Assembly: GCA_001599595.1 (NCBI GenBank)
Contig: BCHH01000009.1
Span: 1,664,901-1,728,900, forward strand
Reading direction: 5' to 3'
DNA: 64,000 bases
From: Beverwykella pulmonaria
Lineage: Eukaryota; Ascomycota; Dothideomycetes; Pleosporales; Melanommataceae
Shown here: positions 11,008-23,581 of the stretch, piece by piece
Layout of the letters: every line of letters starts with the position of its first letter
How positions within the stretch are numbered: position 1 is the stretch's first letter
Notes under the pieces: generated by a model
What the model was told of the DNA's origin: nothing
The model's input: the letters and a program-made list of their open reading frames with translations, nothing else
Databases searched by the model: none
Program-made: the position numbers and the translations under genes

Positions 11008-11886
11008 ATGACTGAGCTCAACGGTGCGCCGCTCGATACCCATGCGCCTGGCGAGGACACCTCCATCACCCGAGATGCATTCAAGATCACCACGCGAAAG
11101 CTGCCCATCCTGAAAGCTGGCCCGATCGAGGAGATGACCAAGAAGCTAGGGATTACGCCGCCAGAGATGATTTTTGGTGACAACTTTGCACGCATCGAGC
11201 ACCTTCCGAGCGGCTGGTGCCTCGAGTTCAATGCTTTCGACGCTCTGGACCGTGTAGACAAGACTGGAGAGTCTATGCTCAAGGTGTCGTACTCGAAAGA
11301 GTGGCAGCAGAACCGGTAGGCGGCTCTCTGATTCTAGTTCACTTGCATCCATCTTGCTTGCAGGGCTGTATGCTGACAGTCCGTCAGCCAGAAGCAATTC
11401 GAGGACATCAAAGAGGTCGTGAAGCCCTTCGACTGGTCCTACAGCACCGAATACAAGGGATCAGAAATCGGCAGTCCAACCCTGCAGCCCACCGATACAC
11501 CGATACCCCTCGCTCTTCTCAGACGTCCGGACCCAATTCTGTTCTTCGACGACGTTATGCTCTATGAGGACGAGCTCGCGGACAACGGCATCGCTATGCT
11601 TTCATGCAAAATTCGGGTCATGCCGGAGAGGCTTCTCCTTCTCTCGCGCTTCTTCATGCGACTAGATGATGTGCTAGTACGAATACGGGACACAAGAGTA
11701 TACGTGGAGTTCGCGACGGGCGAGGTCATCAGAGAATATACGGCGAGGGAAGAGAAGTACGAAGTGGTGAGGAAGACATTGGTCGGGTCTGGTGAAGATG
11801 CCTTGGTAATGCTGAGGGATCCGAACCGACTGGCCGAGTACGTCCCGATCGTGGAAAAGAGTCTGGAGAAGGTGGTATTGAAATGA
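11008..11886 (+). CDS. TIP41: TIP41-like protein, PP2A/TOR signalling
   Basis: Tip41/TIPRL binds type-2A phosphatase catalytic subunits and acts with Tap42 in TOR signalling. Exons 11008-11315 and 11388-11886 give 268 aa. Family hallmarks are FKITTRKLPILKAGPIEEM, PEMIFGDN, WCLEFNAFDALDRV, then (after the 72-nt intron) FDWSYSTEYKG, PILFFDDVMLYEDELADNG, the conserved core ERLLLLSRFFMRLDDVLVRIRDTRVYVEF and REYTAREEKYE. The upstream in-frame codons from 10813 belong to the leader. The ATG at 11008 (MTELNG) is chosen because conservation begins soon after it. Confidence 0.95.
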
Positions 11887-13065
11887 TGTGACATCTGAGG
11901 TTAATTTCTACCTCGAGATAATAAACAAGGAGCGGAAGCAACCAGCTCGAGCAGCAAAATCGGGTTTTCAAGGGACAGTTTGCAATTCAGGGTTTGTGCA
12001 TGTCTTCTAGACGACTCATCATATCCAAGGCTAACACATCCAAGGTCTAGCCTCGTCTCTAGAATCGAAGCGTAGGGGACTCGCTCTTAAGTTGCAAACC
12101 CTCCAAAAGTCATGTGTTAGGAGTTTGATACCACTGTTCTGCATATACCTTTACTCTGCCATCAGTTCACGTTGCATCTTACACAATCCTTGCTCTCTGT
12201 GTCAAATCTAATGTCGTCAATAACTGAGTTGTATTGAAAAAAAAAAAAGGGAAAAAAAAAACTGCTGTAGTTATTGCGCTGCTTCTGTTTCTATTATCGC
12301 TCTCGCTGCACAAGTTGAACTTTGCGCTCCCAGCATTCCTAACAGTCCATTGATGAAACTCAAAACCACCTATCATCCGACATTCAAACACTCTATCCAC
12401 ATTTTCTCTATTGTCTTTACATCCTACTGCTGGTTAGATCTAGAAACAAAACTATGTAGTGTTCCAGAAGGGCCATGTCGCTTCAGCCTCGAGAAAGGAG
12501 CCTTGCTCGCGCTCACAATCCATCACGGCGACAAAGATCGCGCATGAAACACTCAAACCGATCGGCGTCAGGGTACTTCAGCTCGGGAGTTTAATCTCTA
12601 TACACCTCCCCCCAGGGATCGATGGTTGATTGCGACGAGGTAAAGCTCTAAGCGCTTGGGGTCCCTCGCTGTGCCACAGGGCTGCATATGGATCAACGAC
12701 AGCGCCTACTCCCTCGTTTCGACTTCATCAACCAACACGGGAGCGCTAATAATCTGCAGTGAATGAACAAAAAATGGGACGGTCCGGCGGGAGGGCCCCC
12801 ACACCAACCATTCCCTGTCGAACATGCAAGGCCGCAGGCTAAGGGGCTATGCAAGATGCCTGTCTACCTGTGTCTCTATCTGTTGCTTGCTTGAACAAGG
12901 TATAGAGGCAGCAACGGCCCAGCCACAAAGGAATGCGTGTCTCACTTTTAAACCTTCTATGCTTCAAAATCTCTCTGCCTTTTCAGCGTCGTGATTTCGT
13001 CCCAACGTTCTTCACATCGGCATGCACCTATTCACAAATACTTTATATACATATTTATCTTTTTC
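11887..13065. other. Intergenic region TIP41/HeLo-like gene
   Basis: This 1.2-kb stretch has no supported gene. It contains two A-rich runs near 12236-12259. A TATA-like TTTATATACATATT lies at about 13043-13056, just upstream of the next ATG. Short ORFs (up to 73 codons) have no recognisable features. Confidence 0.55.
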
Positions 13066-15403
13066 ATGGACCCAGCCAGCGCTGCTTGCTTTGCCGCGCA
13101 GTTTATTGGCCTTACTGGCCAAGCCCTCCAGGGAATTAGCTGGCTTCGAGAGCTTTTCAAAGGCATCAAATCAGCCCCCAGATTGATCAAGACGATACAC
13201 TATGAATTAAAGATCTTCGAAGGCACTTTAACTCAGCTATCTACGCTTGATCAATCTCAGATCTCCCACGACATAGAGCAGAGCTTTGTGGCTACTCTTA
13301 CTGGATGTGTAGATGTCTTTGACTCTCTTGCAACAGAGTTACTAAAGCATGATTTCGAAAAGTTTGAGGGCGGACCGAAGAAACTATGGAAGCAGATCCT
13401 CGCGAATGATAAGAAAACTGAGTTTGAGGAGTGGCTGAGAAGGCTAGAGCGCGCGAAGACTTCCCTACTCGCTACTATGTCAGGTATGCAACTCCAAATC
13501 ACAAGGTAGGTACTCACAACTTTTTATACATTAACGGCATTAACATTCAATCAGTGCATTCCGGAAAGACTTCAACACCCATGCACAACATGCTCAACAA
13601 TCCCTAAGACGCATTGAAACAAACGTTTCTTCCGTATGTATGATATCAAAAGAAATACACTGTACTACGATGGAAACAAAAACGAAAGTGGAAGAGCTCG
13701 CAGACGTCTTGAAGGGCATAGACCGGTCTATTCAGACCCTGAGTGCAGATATGCCAACACTAGTGGAAGGGAGCGTTCAACGCCTTCTAGAATCACGCCT
13801 GGAGGACTGGATGCAAAACATCGAATTCGGTCAGTCAAGCCAAAGAATGGCAAATAACTCCAAAAACGCATCGCTCTTATACTACGACTCCTCTCATGGC
13901 ATATCTGCCGACGACAAGTCCCGTTCAACCGGTTCAAATTCTTCAAAACACACTGTCCGCGAAAATTCCTATGCGGTCAAACGGAAATTTCGCTATCTAC
14001 CTAATCACATGTCTCAAGGGCAAGCCCGAGAAGGCACATGCGTCCGCATGAAAACATTTTTTAGGAATTTCCCTCTTCCAATTGGATTCGTTCAGACCAG
14101 AACCACATACAAGATGTCTCAAGCTACATCTACTGCCGGAGATGTGATTCCGAAGGAAACGGTTCGAATCGAAATAACAATAGTTCCGTTCCGGTGGCTT
14201 TCCAGTAGAGGCCAGATCCTCTCCGTCGAGAGGGCTCTTGATGAGTATCACAGGCCTTCATGGACGTATACTCCAAGAGTCTATAACATAATTCCTAGCA
14301 GTGCAATGGTTGTATTGGCTTGCCAGAAAAAAGATCTTGACGGTGTACGAAAGCTATTCGAGTATCAAAAGGCTTCTCCCTTCGACGTGTCGTATGATGG
14401 AACTTCACTCATGGCTCTTACTCTCGACAGCCTTGACATAGAAGGACACCCATCAAACACGATGAAGGCCAAGAAAGTGATCGAGTTCCTCATATCACAA
14501 GGCGCAGATCCCACACATTTCATGGATGAGTTTTTAGACTCCCTCAATACAATATGTGCGAATGCACATTACGGATTGTTCGAAAGATTCCTCGTCGGGG
14601 CTGAGCAGGTCGAAAAGAACGTGACCATATTAGAAGAGATCTGGAGACTATGCTTAGGTCGTTGCAAAGTAGACCCATTTGTTAATACCGGTGTCCTCGA
14701 GAAATTATGGGACAGGTCCCTAGGAGGAAGGGAAATTCCTTCTTTAGACGGTGCCTACCTGTTCCATGAAAAGTTCGTCGGATTCGAGAATCTTGTCTTC
14801 GAGAATCCAGATAAGATTTTCAATGATTTAACCCGGAAAAGCTGGGGGAGCGTGTTTGAGACATGGCAGCGGCTCATAGACCAGCATTACGAAGCCTTGG
14901 TATATCTCTGCAGCGGTGGTGATGACAGCATCAAAGCACGGGTTTTCTCGAGGTCTTATTCCATCACAGTGCCTTGGATGAAGGAAAGTTGTTTCTGTCC
15001 GAGCATCGGCAGCCATCTTCTGTTTAAAGTTCTGCACAACAGCTACCTATATACAGGAGATTTGCGTTATGAAAGGGTTATGCGCCGGCATATCCATCGT
15101 ATGCTGGTCACCCTTCTACAGAGCGGCGAAGATCCTGAGGCTACTTGCTCTTGTAAAATGCCTTGGCAAGATCCCAAAGGTTTTCGGTCTGTAACGGACG
15201 TTGCAGCAGGCAAAGGTGTGATTGGCATCTGGTTGGAAGCACTGGAGGAGACCGGCTTTGATGCCACCAGGATATTTGACGAATGGCGTTTGGAGGGTTT
15301 CGTCGATTTATTTGACCCACGCCAGGAGAAACTGAGTAGTTTCACAGAGCCGCTGAAGGCTGTTGGAGGAGCCATTTTTTCCGTCTTTTCCTTAATCGTC
15401 TGA
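13066..15403 (+). CDS. HeLo-like N-terminal and ankyrin-like protein without a nucleotide-binding domain
   Basis: Exons 13066-13505 and 13555-15403 give 762 aa; the 49-nt intron joins QLQIT to SAFRKDF in frame. Residues 1-146 look like the fungal STAND/NLR N-terminal (HeLo-like) helical domain: MDPASAACFAAQFIGLTGQ, LRELFKGIKSAPRLIKTIHYELKIFEGTL, then helices with FDSLATELL. A helical, probably coiled-coil segment follows (VEELADVLKGIDRSIQTL). The C-terminal half carries a beta-rich segment (RIEITIVPFRW), the conserved W-YTPRVYNIIPSSAMVVLACQKKDLDGVRKLF and ankyrin-like repeats (AKKVIEFLISQGADPTHF). No Walker A/B, NACHT or NB-ARC is present. Related fungal proteins are linked to heterokaryon incompatibility or immunity-like signalling; a role here is inference. 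A GTATGT at 13634 could be a donor, but the frame is open through it. Confidence 0.75.
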
Positions 15404-15765
15404 TATCTCTTGAATATTATAGGATATTTCTCGGATGATAATATGGCATCTTATTCTGCAATATCTATGCTATCTTCAATGTATAATCTTACTTCGCATA
15501 GCACTCTATCACATATCCCGGTCACGTTCACATGAAGCATCACGCTAGCAACCCCTGGTCCAGAACTAGTAGTAGCGTTACCACACTGGTCACAACCATC
15601 GTCATGCGTGCCCCACCAGCCCTCACCCCGCCATCCCAACCGCTGCCTGCATTTAACACCTCAACCACTACCAGTTTGTTCCTTGACCTCACCTATCACG
15701 CTCCATCTCACACCTACGTCCATTCTCCACCAAACGAAAGGAAAAGACGATCCACGACCGTAAAA
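15404..15765. other. Intergenic region upstream of ACBP
   Basis: This is 362 nt. Its second half is CA/CT-rich (CCACC, CAACC motifs), typical of a fungal promoter and leader. No gene is seen. Confidence 0.5.
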
Positions 15766-16204
15766 ATGGTCAGCAACAAATTCACACAAGTCTACGCCGA
15801 GACGCGGGAGATCAAGTCCGGACCCTCACAGGAGGAGATGCTCGATGTATGCGATACTATTCCTCCTGTCATTCCTGAGTTCCCCCTCTCTCCCAAACCT
15901 CCTACATCCTGACTTTCCAATACTGACACGCACAGCTCTACGCCTGGGCCAAAATTGCCCAAAAAGAAGACATCGCCGCGAGCAAGAAGCCCGGCGTCTT
16001 CGACATGGCGGTACGAATTCCCCTTCCTCTTTCCCACCCACCACTGACATAATAATCTTGATGAATTGGCATTGATGGGTTCTGCAGGGCAAGTACAAGC
16101 GCAACAAGTGGCAGCACTACCTCGACGAAGGCCTGTCACCCGAGGACGCAGAGCAGCAGTACATTGAGTTGGGCGAGAAGCTGATTAAAGAGCACAAGAA
16201 GTAG
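15766..16204 (+). CDS. ACB1: Acyl-CoA-binding protein
   Basis: ACBP is a small cytosolic carrier of medium- and long-chain acyl-CoA. Three exons, 15766-15846, 15936-16010 and 16088-16204, give 90 aa, the usual size. The sequence has EIKSGPSQEEMLDLYAWAKIAQ, KKPGVFDMAGKYKRNKWQHY and LSPEDAEQQYIELGEKLI, matching the four-helix ACBP fold. The family KPGxxDxxGKxKxxxW motif is formed across intron 2. Introns are 89 and 77 nt, both GT-AG and phase 0. No single ORF shows this gene; it appears only after splicing. Confidence 0.92.
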
Positions 16205-16482
16205 ATGTGATCCACAGTTGTGTGGGGTGCGCTGTGAGGCGGGATACGAGTATATGCAGGGGGCAAGGAATGATGTATTGAAGATAAGACAGGCAGAATA
16301 CTGTGCATAAGATATTCAGTTCTCTAGAATCGATCCTCTGGCGTAGCTTATCGCCGTGGTGCCGCTCTACGTTTGCCAAATTCTGCCCGTGATATGGGCA
16401 GGTGTCTCGGCCTTGCACTCATCTCGTCCAGTACCTGATTGGGGCAGCTAATTTGTCCCTAGACTCACCTGAACAGATGCTT

Positions 16483-18656
16483 CTAATGAGGTTGATACCC
16501 TCCCCAAGCCTGCCCCTTCCAATCCAGCTCCTCATGCGCCGCACTTGCACACCAGGGCACCTCTTTCTCCCCGTACGACTCAAACGGCAGATCATACGGC
16601 ATCCTGAACCCTACTACTATTCCCCCACTATCCCCCTGTACCTTCATCCCCCCAGTCTCCCCCCAGTCTTCTGAGCTGGGAGTATCCTTCCCAAACATAG
16701 GCACCATAGCCACTCTCTCATTAGAATCCGATTTGAATAGATCCGGCCATACAACAACACCGCACTCCCAACTCTGAATCCACACCTCGCCCTTCTTATT
16801 CTCTATTTCACCCCAAGCCTGTTTCGATAGATTCGCGCTCGTCACCATCGCCCAGTCGATGCTCTTTTGCTCACTGGTGGCAAATCGAATGTAGGTCTTT
16901 ATATGAGGCGCTGCCGGGCCGCGGTACGCTTTTCTACGCGCTGTCGTTTCCACACCTTGGGTCGACGAGAATGAGGAGCTCCAGTGACACAGCAGCGGTC
17001 GGAGATATTCGAGCTGCTTCTGTTGTTGCGGGGACTGAAGTTTCGTGTGGATTGAGAAGCCAGAGCTGTAGCCGTCAAGGGAGGCGCGGATCTCGGAGGC
17101 AGTGGGGAAAAGGATGTTGAAGTCTGGCGATTGACTCTTGGGTTTCGGGGAGGTCGGTTTGTGTTGGGTGAAGAAGTCGGAGGCATTTAAGATGGGAAGC
17201 GTAGGAACTGTGGCTCCTGGAGAAGGTATGGATGTGCGGCTGAGAACGGATTGGAGGTTTGTGAGCCAAGTTGGTGTTGGGCCCAGTGTGGCTATGGAGG
17301 ATGTCTGTATGACGATATTCGGTGGCGATCCCGAGTCTTCTATCGGTAAAATGGGGATAGAAGAGAGAATCTCGCGGACACCGAGCCAGCCCCAAGATGT
17401 CTGCTTCGATGGTTTCGCTGCACTGGGTTTCTGTCGAGAGGGTGCACTTCCGATGAACGCTGCTCTAATGGCGGAGAAGTCGTAGGCTACTATCTGCTCC
17501 GACAATCTTCTCAACTTTCTCTCATACGCGTTGAGATAGTTGAGCAGGTCTATTTTGAAGCGCTCTCCGCTACCTATGGAAAACTCCTGAGGCTTGGTCT
17601 GGCTTCCTGGGGGATTTGTGGTTGGTGCTTGGAGTGGGAGGAGCGGTGAGCGCCATACGGCTTGCGTCATATTACGCCAGTCTCTTTGAATCATGTTCGC
17701 CGTGTGGATGATCACTTGAGCAGTGTCATCGTGGCGGAGAAGTATTAGCATTTTGGAGTGATGGGTTCCGAAAGGGTCCGGGATATAGGCACTGATGAGT
17801 TCGACATTGGGGTAGCGCTCAGCGGTTTCCTAGCCATGTTAGTTTCATTCTATGTTGTGTGTATGGGTAGTTTTGTGTCATCTAGGGAGGAAAAGAGCGC
17901 AGTCTACAACCTACCATTATGCCAATCCTCCGTCGATCCTCCTTCTTCCAGAACCCATGTACGATCTTCATCGTCACGAGACTCTTCACATCCGGGTCAA
18001 GCTTGTCCCTACAACACCTCATCAGCATCCCCTCTCTTCATGGAAAATCGAAGGGACTGCATATTGGTGCCAAATTCCAGAGACGTGGCGATCAGATCTT
18101 TCTAGCCGGTACAACATGCTTTCGTAGAGTAACCCAACCCCTCTCCCTTCAACCTAGAGTTTCTTGAATATCCTTCCAAGCGGCTTAAATCGTCCACTTA
18201 AACCCTCCCTATGAAACTAAAAGACACTCACATAACAAACTCAATATCAAACAAGTAATTGAAATTCCAGCACTCTCGAATCATCGGATCACATAGAATA
18301 TCCTCGAGGCCAACTGTATCCATATTCTCCTCCTTAGAAAGATCCTTGATCCTGGTGAGCTGTACGGGCGACGGGATGTATTTCGAAGATTCTCTATTTG
18401 GGGTATCGTGGTCGATTGTTGATGTTGTTGATTGTGTTGAAACTCGAGGTTGCGCTTGTGCCAGCACCCTCAGCGTTGCCCCATCAGGTGTAGCAGACCT
18501 CCTGCGCCTGCTCAGCGGAGGACTGATGGGCCGCGTCAGAGAGTTCGAAGACGCTTCCCCAATTGCCGTTATGTTAGTCGCATCGGCAGTTGGTTGGTTC
18601 AAATTTAGCTTTCGCCGCTTGCTCGCAGGGCTTCCGCGAGGCTCGTAGGGCTCCAT
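16483..18656 (-). CDS. TDP1: Tyrosyl-DNA phosphodiesterase 1
   Basis: Tdp1 hydrolyses the bond between topoisomerase I tyrosine and DNA 3' ends, and other blocked 3' ends. Exons 18656-18232, 18008-17915 and 17829-16483 give 621 aa; introns are 223 and 85 nt. The first HKN motif FGTHHSKM places H197 and K199. The second, PHIKTYIRF, places H482 and K484, followed by WAMVTSANLSKQAWGE. ANMIQRDWRNMTQAVWRSPLLP is the family signature after the first motif. The first 95 residues are a Ser/Arg-rich nuclear-type leader (SKRRKLN, SRRRRSATP). Exon 2 (MDKLDPDVKSLVTMKIVHGFWKKEDRRRIGIM) was found by splicing. Confidence 0.94.
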
Positions 18657-19239
18657 GATGGGAGAGAGTATGAGCTGTATCGCCTACTGGCTAGAGCAGG
18701 GAAAGGGCCGTCCTGGTGATGGTCTGCATTAGGGTTGGCAATTCCTGCGTGGAGAGGTGAGGTTGAAGGTGAAGCTTAAGCGAGAAAGTAGGCAACAACA
18801 AACAACAACCATGTGGGAAGAGCAGTGGGAGGCTCTAGCAAGAATGTTACACGTTAATATCATTTTAGAACAGCTATTTATATTAATAACAGACATTAAC
18901 ATTGCCCTCGTCGTCCATTGACCCTGGTAGTGTGTAAGGCATTGTGCGCAGAGTCTGTCCCCGCGATGTAAGGGTGGGGGGTCGCATCAAATTGCAACAT
19001 CACTAGTAGCTGTTCAATAGGCGTGCGAAAAATATTCATGTAAAATCGTAGATGGATTTTTGTTCCATTCTATGTAAAAGTCTCACGGCTTTGAAGCCGA
19101 ACCTCTTCTTCGAATCATAGCTCAGTCTAAGCCGTAACGAATGCTCGAAAGAATTACCGCCGCCGTGGCATCAAGTGGTCAAAACGCCAAAACCTCGCTC
19201 ATGAGTGTGTGAAAACAAGAATGCAAATCAAAACAAGGC
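18657..19239. other. Intergenic region TDP1/OLE1
   Basis: This is 583 nt upstream of TDP1 and downstream of OLE1. It is locally AT-rich around 18850-19080. I see no coding or RNA feature. Confidence 0.55.
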
Positions 19240-20709
19240 CTAAGCCGCGCTAGCGCTGACCATGGGTTGATGGACCTTGGTAACCTGGTTTCCTGCCCGG
19301 ATGATGGGGTTGCCAGCGTCGTCCTTGACGTACTGAACATCCTTGTTTTCCCGCTGGGCGCGCTTCCAGATTTCAACTTCGCAGCCACCGCGAATCACAC
19401 CAACTCTCATTGTTGAGAGCAAGTTGTGAGCGGCGTTGGAGTGCATATATACACCGCCGTTGAACATGGCGGTAGCATCCTTGCCGACGCCACTCTTGAT
19501 CAGGGACTTGCCTCCGGGGTGCTCGTTGATGAAGTCGGTGACATCATGGACGACACCTGCAACCGCGATCAGGCCACGTCCGTTCTTGGCCTGCTCAACG
19601 TAGTCCTCCCACTCAATGACGGGAAGCTGGTCGAGAGGAATACCCCAGTCCAGCTTGGAGCGTTTTTGGTCAAGCTTCTTCTGGAGTTGTTGGACACGGC
19701 CCTTCTCGATCTCGTTGGAGCGGAATTGCTTGAGGTTGTATGCGAGGCCGAGCTTGGACCACACCCAGATGGACCACTTGGTAGGGTCATACTGCTGCCA
19801 TTCGATGGCATTGCGGTAGTCGGATGGGAACTCGTGGTGGAAGTTATGGTAGCCCTCACCGAGAGTGACAAAGGCAGTGATGACATGGTCACGGGGGCTG
19901 TTGCGGTCGTCGAAGGGCTGGTCGCCAAGCCAGTGGGCAAGCGAGTTGACGCAGAAGGTGGCCTGTTGGACGAAGAAGATGCGGAGGATACCGGCGTAGA
20001 TGTAGCCACCCATCCAGTCTCCCCATCCGAGACCGGCAACGAGAGTGGGGAAGATCAGTCCCATGAAGAAGACGACCTTGAGGTAGTTGCGATGCTGCCA
20101 GACGACAACCGGGTCTTCGTTCAGATCGGTAATGTCGGTGCGGCCGATTCTCTTGGGGTTCTGCTTCATGACCATCCAGCCGATGTGACTGTACATCAAT
20201 CCCTTGCGGACACTGTACGGGTCCTTGTCGGTATCGGTATAGCGGTGGTGAGCGCGGTGGTCACGGCTCCACCAGCGGATGGATCCCTCGACGGCACCAC
20301 CACCAACAGCAGCCAAGAAGATTCTCAGCGGGAGAGCGGCAGAGTACGACTTGTGTGCCCAAAGGCGATGATAACCCGCCGTGATGCCCAAACCGGTCCA
20401 GAAATAGTAGATTACGGCCCATACGGCAGTCTGCCATCGTAAGGGGGTCCAAAACGAGGCAACGACGCCCATGGCGGGAATTCCGAGAATCATGAATACC
20501 TTCACACGGTGTTAGTCAACGCAATGAGGCAGAATACGATGCTGGACACGTACATTGAGCCAATTGACGTGCTTGTACCAATTCTTCCGGGTGATGGGCT
20601 GGTCGGTGATGTGTGGCTTCTTCGGATCGTACTTCGGGTTTCGGTTTGGCTCCGAGGTGCTGGCCATGGCAGAGGGCTGCGAGACGTTCTGAGAGTCGAT
20701 GGCAGACAT
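19240..20709 (-). CDS. OLE1: Acyl-CoA delta-9 desaturase with C-terminal cytochrome b5
   Basis: This ER enzyme converts palmitoyl- and stearoyl-CoA to their delta-9 mono-unsaturated forms. Exons 20709-20554 and 20499-19240 give 471 aa; the 54-nt intron has a CTAAC branch site. The three His boxes of the di-iron centre are HRLWAH, HRAHH and HNFHH, with membrane helices between them ([39 protein letters not shown]). The C-terminal cytochrome b5 domain has [10 protein letters not shown] and a second haem-region histidine in [11 protein letters not shown]. The N-terminal 50 residues are hydrophilic. A long antisense ORF (338 codons) overlaps exon 2 and is a compositional shadow. Confidence 0.96.
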
Positions 20710-23581
20710 GGTGCAGGCGGTGTGGGAGGGAGAGCGAAGGGATGGAGTGGGTGATGGAGGCAGGGCAATGGCCTCAATGCACGGGGCTCCAGCAGCGAAC
20801 GACAAGCTTGACCTCGTCGATGGAGGACGAGTGTGTGGTGTGAGAGGAGGGGAGGGGAGGTGCGTGAAGGAGAGAGGAATGGACGCGGGAAGCGAGTGGA
20901 ATAATAAAGGCGGTGGAAGGGGAGAAGCCACCGACCGGGATGAATTTCTTAATGTTGGAAGCCCAACAAGAACGCACCTTTTGCCGCTAAAACGCGATAA
21001 TTGGGACCTTGCATGAACGTAACTTTGGCACAGTCATCGCACACGGGCCGCTATTCGCTGGCGCAGGGTCTCGACAGCTGTGGCACCGCACATCTGGCCG
21101 TAAACGCCCGTCGATGATGGTGTCGAGACAACGTCCTGTCCACTTCTGATGCCCGGACGGCCGGCTTCCCCAGACTGAGCACCTCCGTGCCCCCGAGTGC
21201 GCAACGATGGTTGCTCCGCGCGGGGAGTAATTATCGCCCACCGGCTGCGTTGGTTTCATCACTCAGCCCTACGGTAATAAAACCATCAAAAGGCGGTCTG
21301 TTCCGTGGCTTCGCTTCGCGAAAATTGACACACGACTGCTCGGCAAGACTTCCGCTCCAGGTCACTCTTCGTGGCCTGCCAAAACTTCACCATGATGCCT
21401 CGCTAGTAGGTGCTACAGTCTTGACATTTGCCGCCCACAACATACAACCACCAGCCTTATCTCAATTGTCCAGGTAGCGTCATAGCTCTCTGCAGTATCT
21501 GTTGATATCTCAGCCGAGGCAGCGTTCTCCCTCCCCCGCACAATTACGTAGCCCATATCGACCTGTTAACACGTTGAACCAACGTAAGATCTGCAGAGCA
21601 AAACCAAGCGCCTCTTCATTGAACTACTTTTTTTTCCGCCTCTCAAAGTTTTCAAAGCCTCCGCCACTCTGTACGGGAGGGCTAGGCTCCGATTTGCCTC
21701 GTGGTTGGCAGCTTCGCGGCAGAAGAGCCGGCTTGTCGCAAGCTCTTCTCAAAGGGGAAAGGCGCAGAAGGGCTCAACACCATCATGCAGCATTTCGTGC
21801 TTGCTACAAACACGTTGAGAGCCCGGCAGACATGAAGAAGCATGCAGCTGATGCCAGGTGTCGATCATTCCATCCCTTCTCTCAAGGCAACCACTTACTT
21901 TCTACGGGGCCGCGGCTTCATATGAGAATGGCATCTGCGCAGCTGTGGTCTCGGCCGCCCGAAATATTTCAGTGAGGATTGTTGGATACCGTTTTGTTCA
22001 ACAACATTCAACGCTTTTGTGCGGATAACGTAGGCCTGCATGTGGTAGGAGCGTCACTCACCCTATCCGCTTAGTTCATCGAGTGAACTCATACGATTGT
22101 CACGCAGGTCGGCGTGAGAACAGAACTCTTCATTCCTTCTCAACCTTTAACAACACACAGTTCACCCGTGTGCTGATATTGGTCGTCTCAGTCCCTTCCG
22201 ATGTTCTCTTTTAGGTCGGTCGCATAATCGCATTCTTAACGTTCGATATGAGCCTCATACATACTCGATGCCATTACTGCCAAGCAAACATTTCGAATCG
22301 AACGCAATAGCAAATACAACAGAGCTTTGTGGAGCCCTGTTGATCCTCTAGCCGTCGAACTGAAATGGCCTGTCCGAGGTGTTCAATGCGAGGTGGCGAG
22401 AGGAAGTAGCAAGCCAATCGTGGAACGATGGTGATGGCGGAAAGAATGCGGGGGTAACCAAGCCCTTGCGAGATTCTCTTGGTTTGTCAAAGGGAATTTT
22501 TTGAGAAAATTGTTGACAGCTCCTGAAAGACACTCTTAAACAAGGTCCCATCGACAGCTATGGAGAATCGACTCTGAAAACTCTGAGATGCAGCATTGCG
22601 TGGCTTATCGATTGTTGCGAATTTCGACTCTCGGTCCTCAGACTGGATCAAGTAGATGACGAAGCATTGAAATGCCTCAAATCTTTCGCTGGCGACCGGG
22701 CTGTGGGCAAAACCTCGGCGTGCGGCGACGATGCTCCCCTGAAAATCTAGCATTGAGTCTGGACAGCCGACGTTCCTCATCCGAAGTGTGGGACTTGTAG
22801 TTCTCTTCGTGGGATGCGTCGGAGCCCACCGGGACCACGTGACCAAGATCTGACAACATCGGCCAATCACCAAGCTCCTCGTCTTATCATCGCGTTAAGT
22901 GTTTAGCCAACCTCGTTCGTTTGCGGCCGCCGCCTCAGGCTTTGCTCAATTCCCACAAGGGCATACTCACCCAGTGCCGTGGAGACGTGACCCTCACGCG
23001 GCGGATAACGATGCAGGATGCCATCGCTTCGGCGGCCTCCAGCATTGTGGGCCCCTGTAGAGGTTCATCGGCCTTGGGCTAGGTCGCGGAAGATCTGAGT
23101 TTGTGTATCGTGAGCATTGGGCAAAGATAAAGGCATAGATCAAGTAGCTATAAAGGTCATCCAGTCCTCGATCGGACAATCCCTTTGCACACATCTCTCG
23201 CCATCGAAGTCCCATCAGCATCCCATCAGCATCCCACTCATCATTGGATGATCTACAATCTTCGTGCGTCAGATCCCCGCAATATCAAAGCCACTCCCAA
23301 AAGCATACCCGCCTTTAGCTCTACTAGCGCACGCGATCAATTTGTTCAGAAGACTCACCACTCACGACCATATATCTGGAGACCGGATCGAGCGGTTCAG
23401 TCATCCAATTCAGCCATCGACTTCATTTCGAGCGCTCTTATCAAGATTCAGATCTGTGCCTTATCATTTACGCGACGATCCAACCTGCGCTCTGAGCTAG
23501 TCTCGGGCGCATGAAAAGTTGAAAAGCTCAAAAGGTTCCACCAAACCCTCAAAAGTGACACTTACTACAACCATCTTCACA
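20710..23581. other. Intergenic region OLE1/urate permease
   Basis: This 2.9-kb region holds two divergent promoters and no supported gene. The longest plus-strand ORF (21502-21975, 157 codons) has no recognisable domain and biased shadow-like composition. ORFs at 22487-22873 (-) and 23185-23514 (+) are also unsupported. Near 23216-23238 the short direct repeat CATCCCATCAG occurs. No tRNA-like structure was noticed. Confidence 0.5.

Noticed and set aside
13066..15403. Full STAND/NLR protein with NACHT domain
   Set aside because: I searched the 762-aa reading for P-loop (GxxGxGKS/T) and Walker B patterns and found none. The only GKT-like reading (VHSGKTSTP at the intron junction) belongs to the wrong frame and ends at a stop.
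19426..20442. 338-codon ORF on the plus strand antisense to OLE1
   Set aside because: It overlaps the highly conserved desaturase exon; the sequence is Val/Asp/Gly-rich with no domain. Codon bias of the sense gene explains the open antisense frame.
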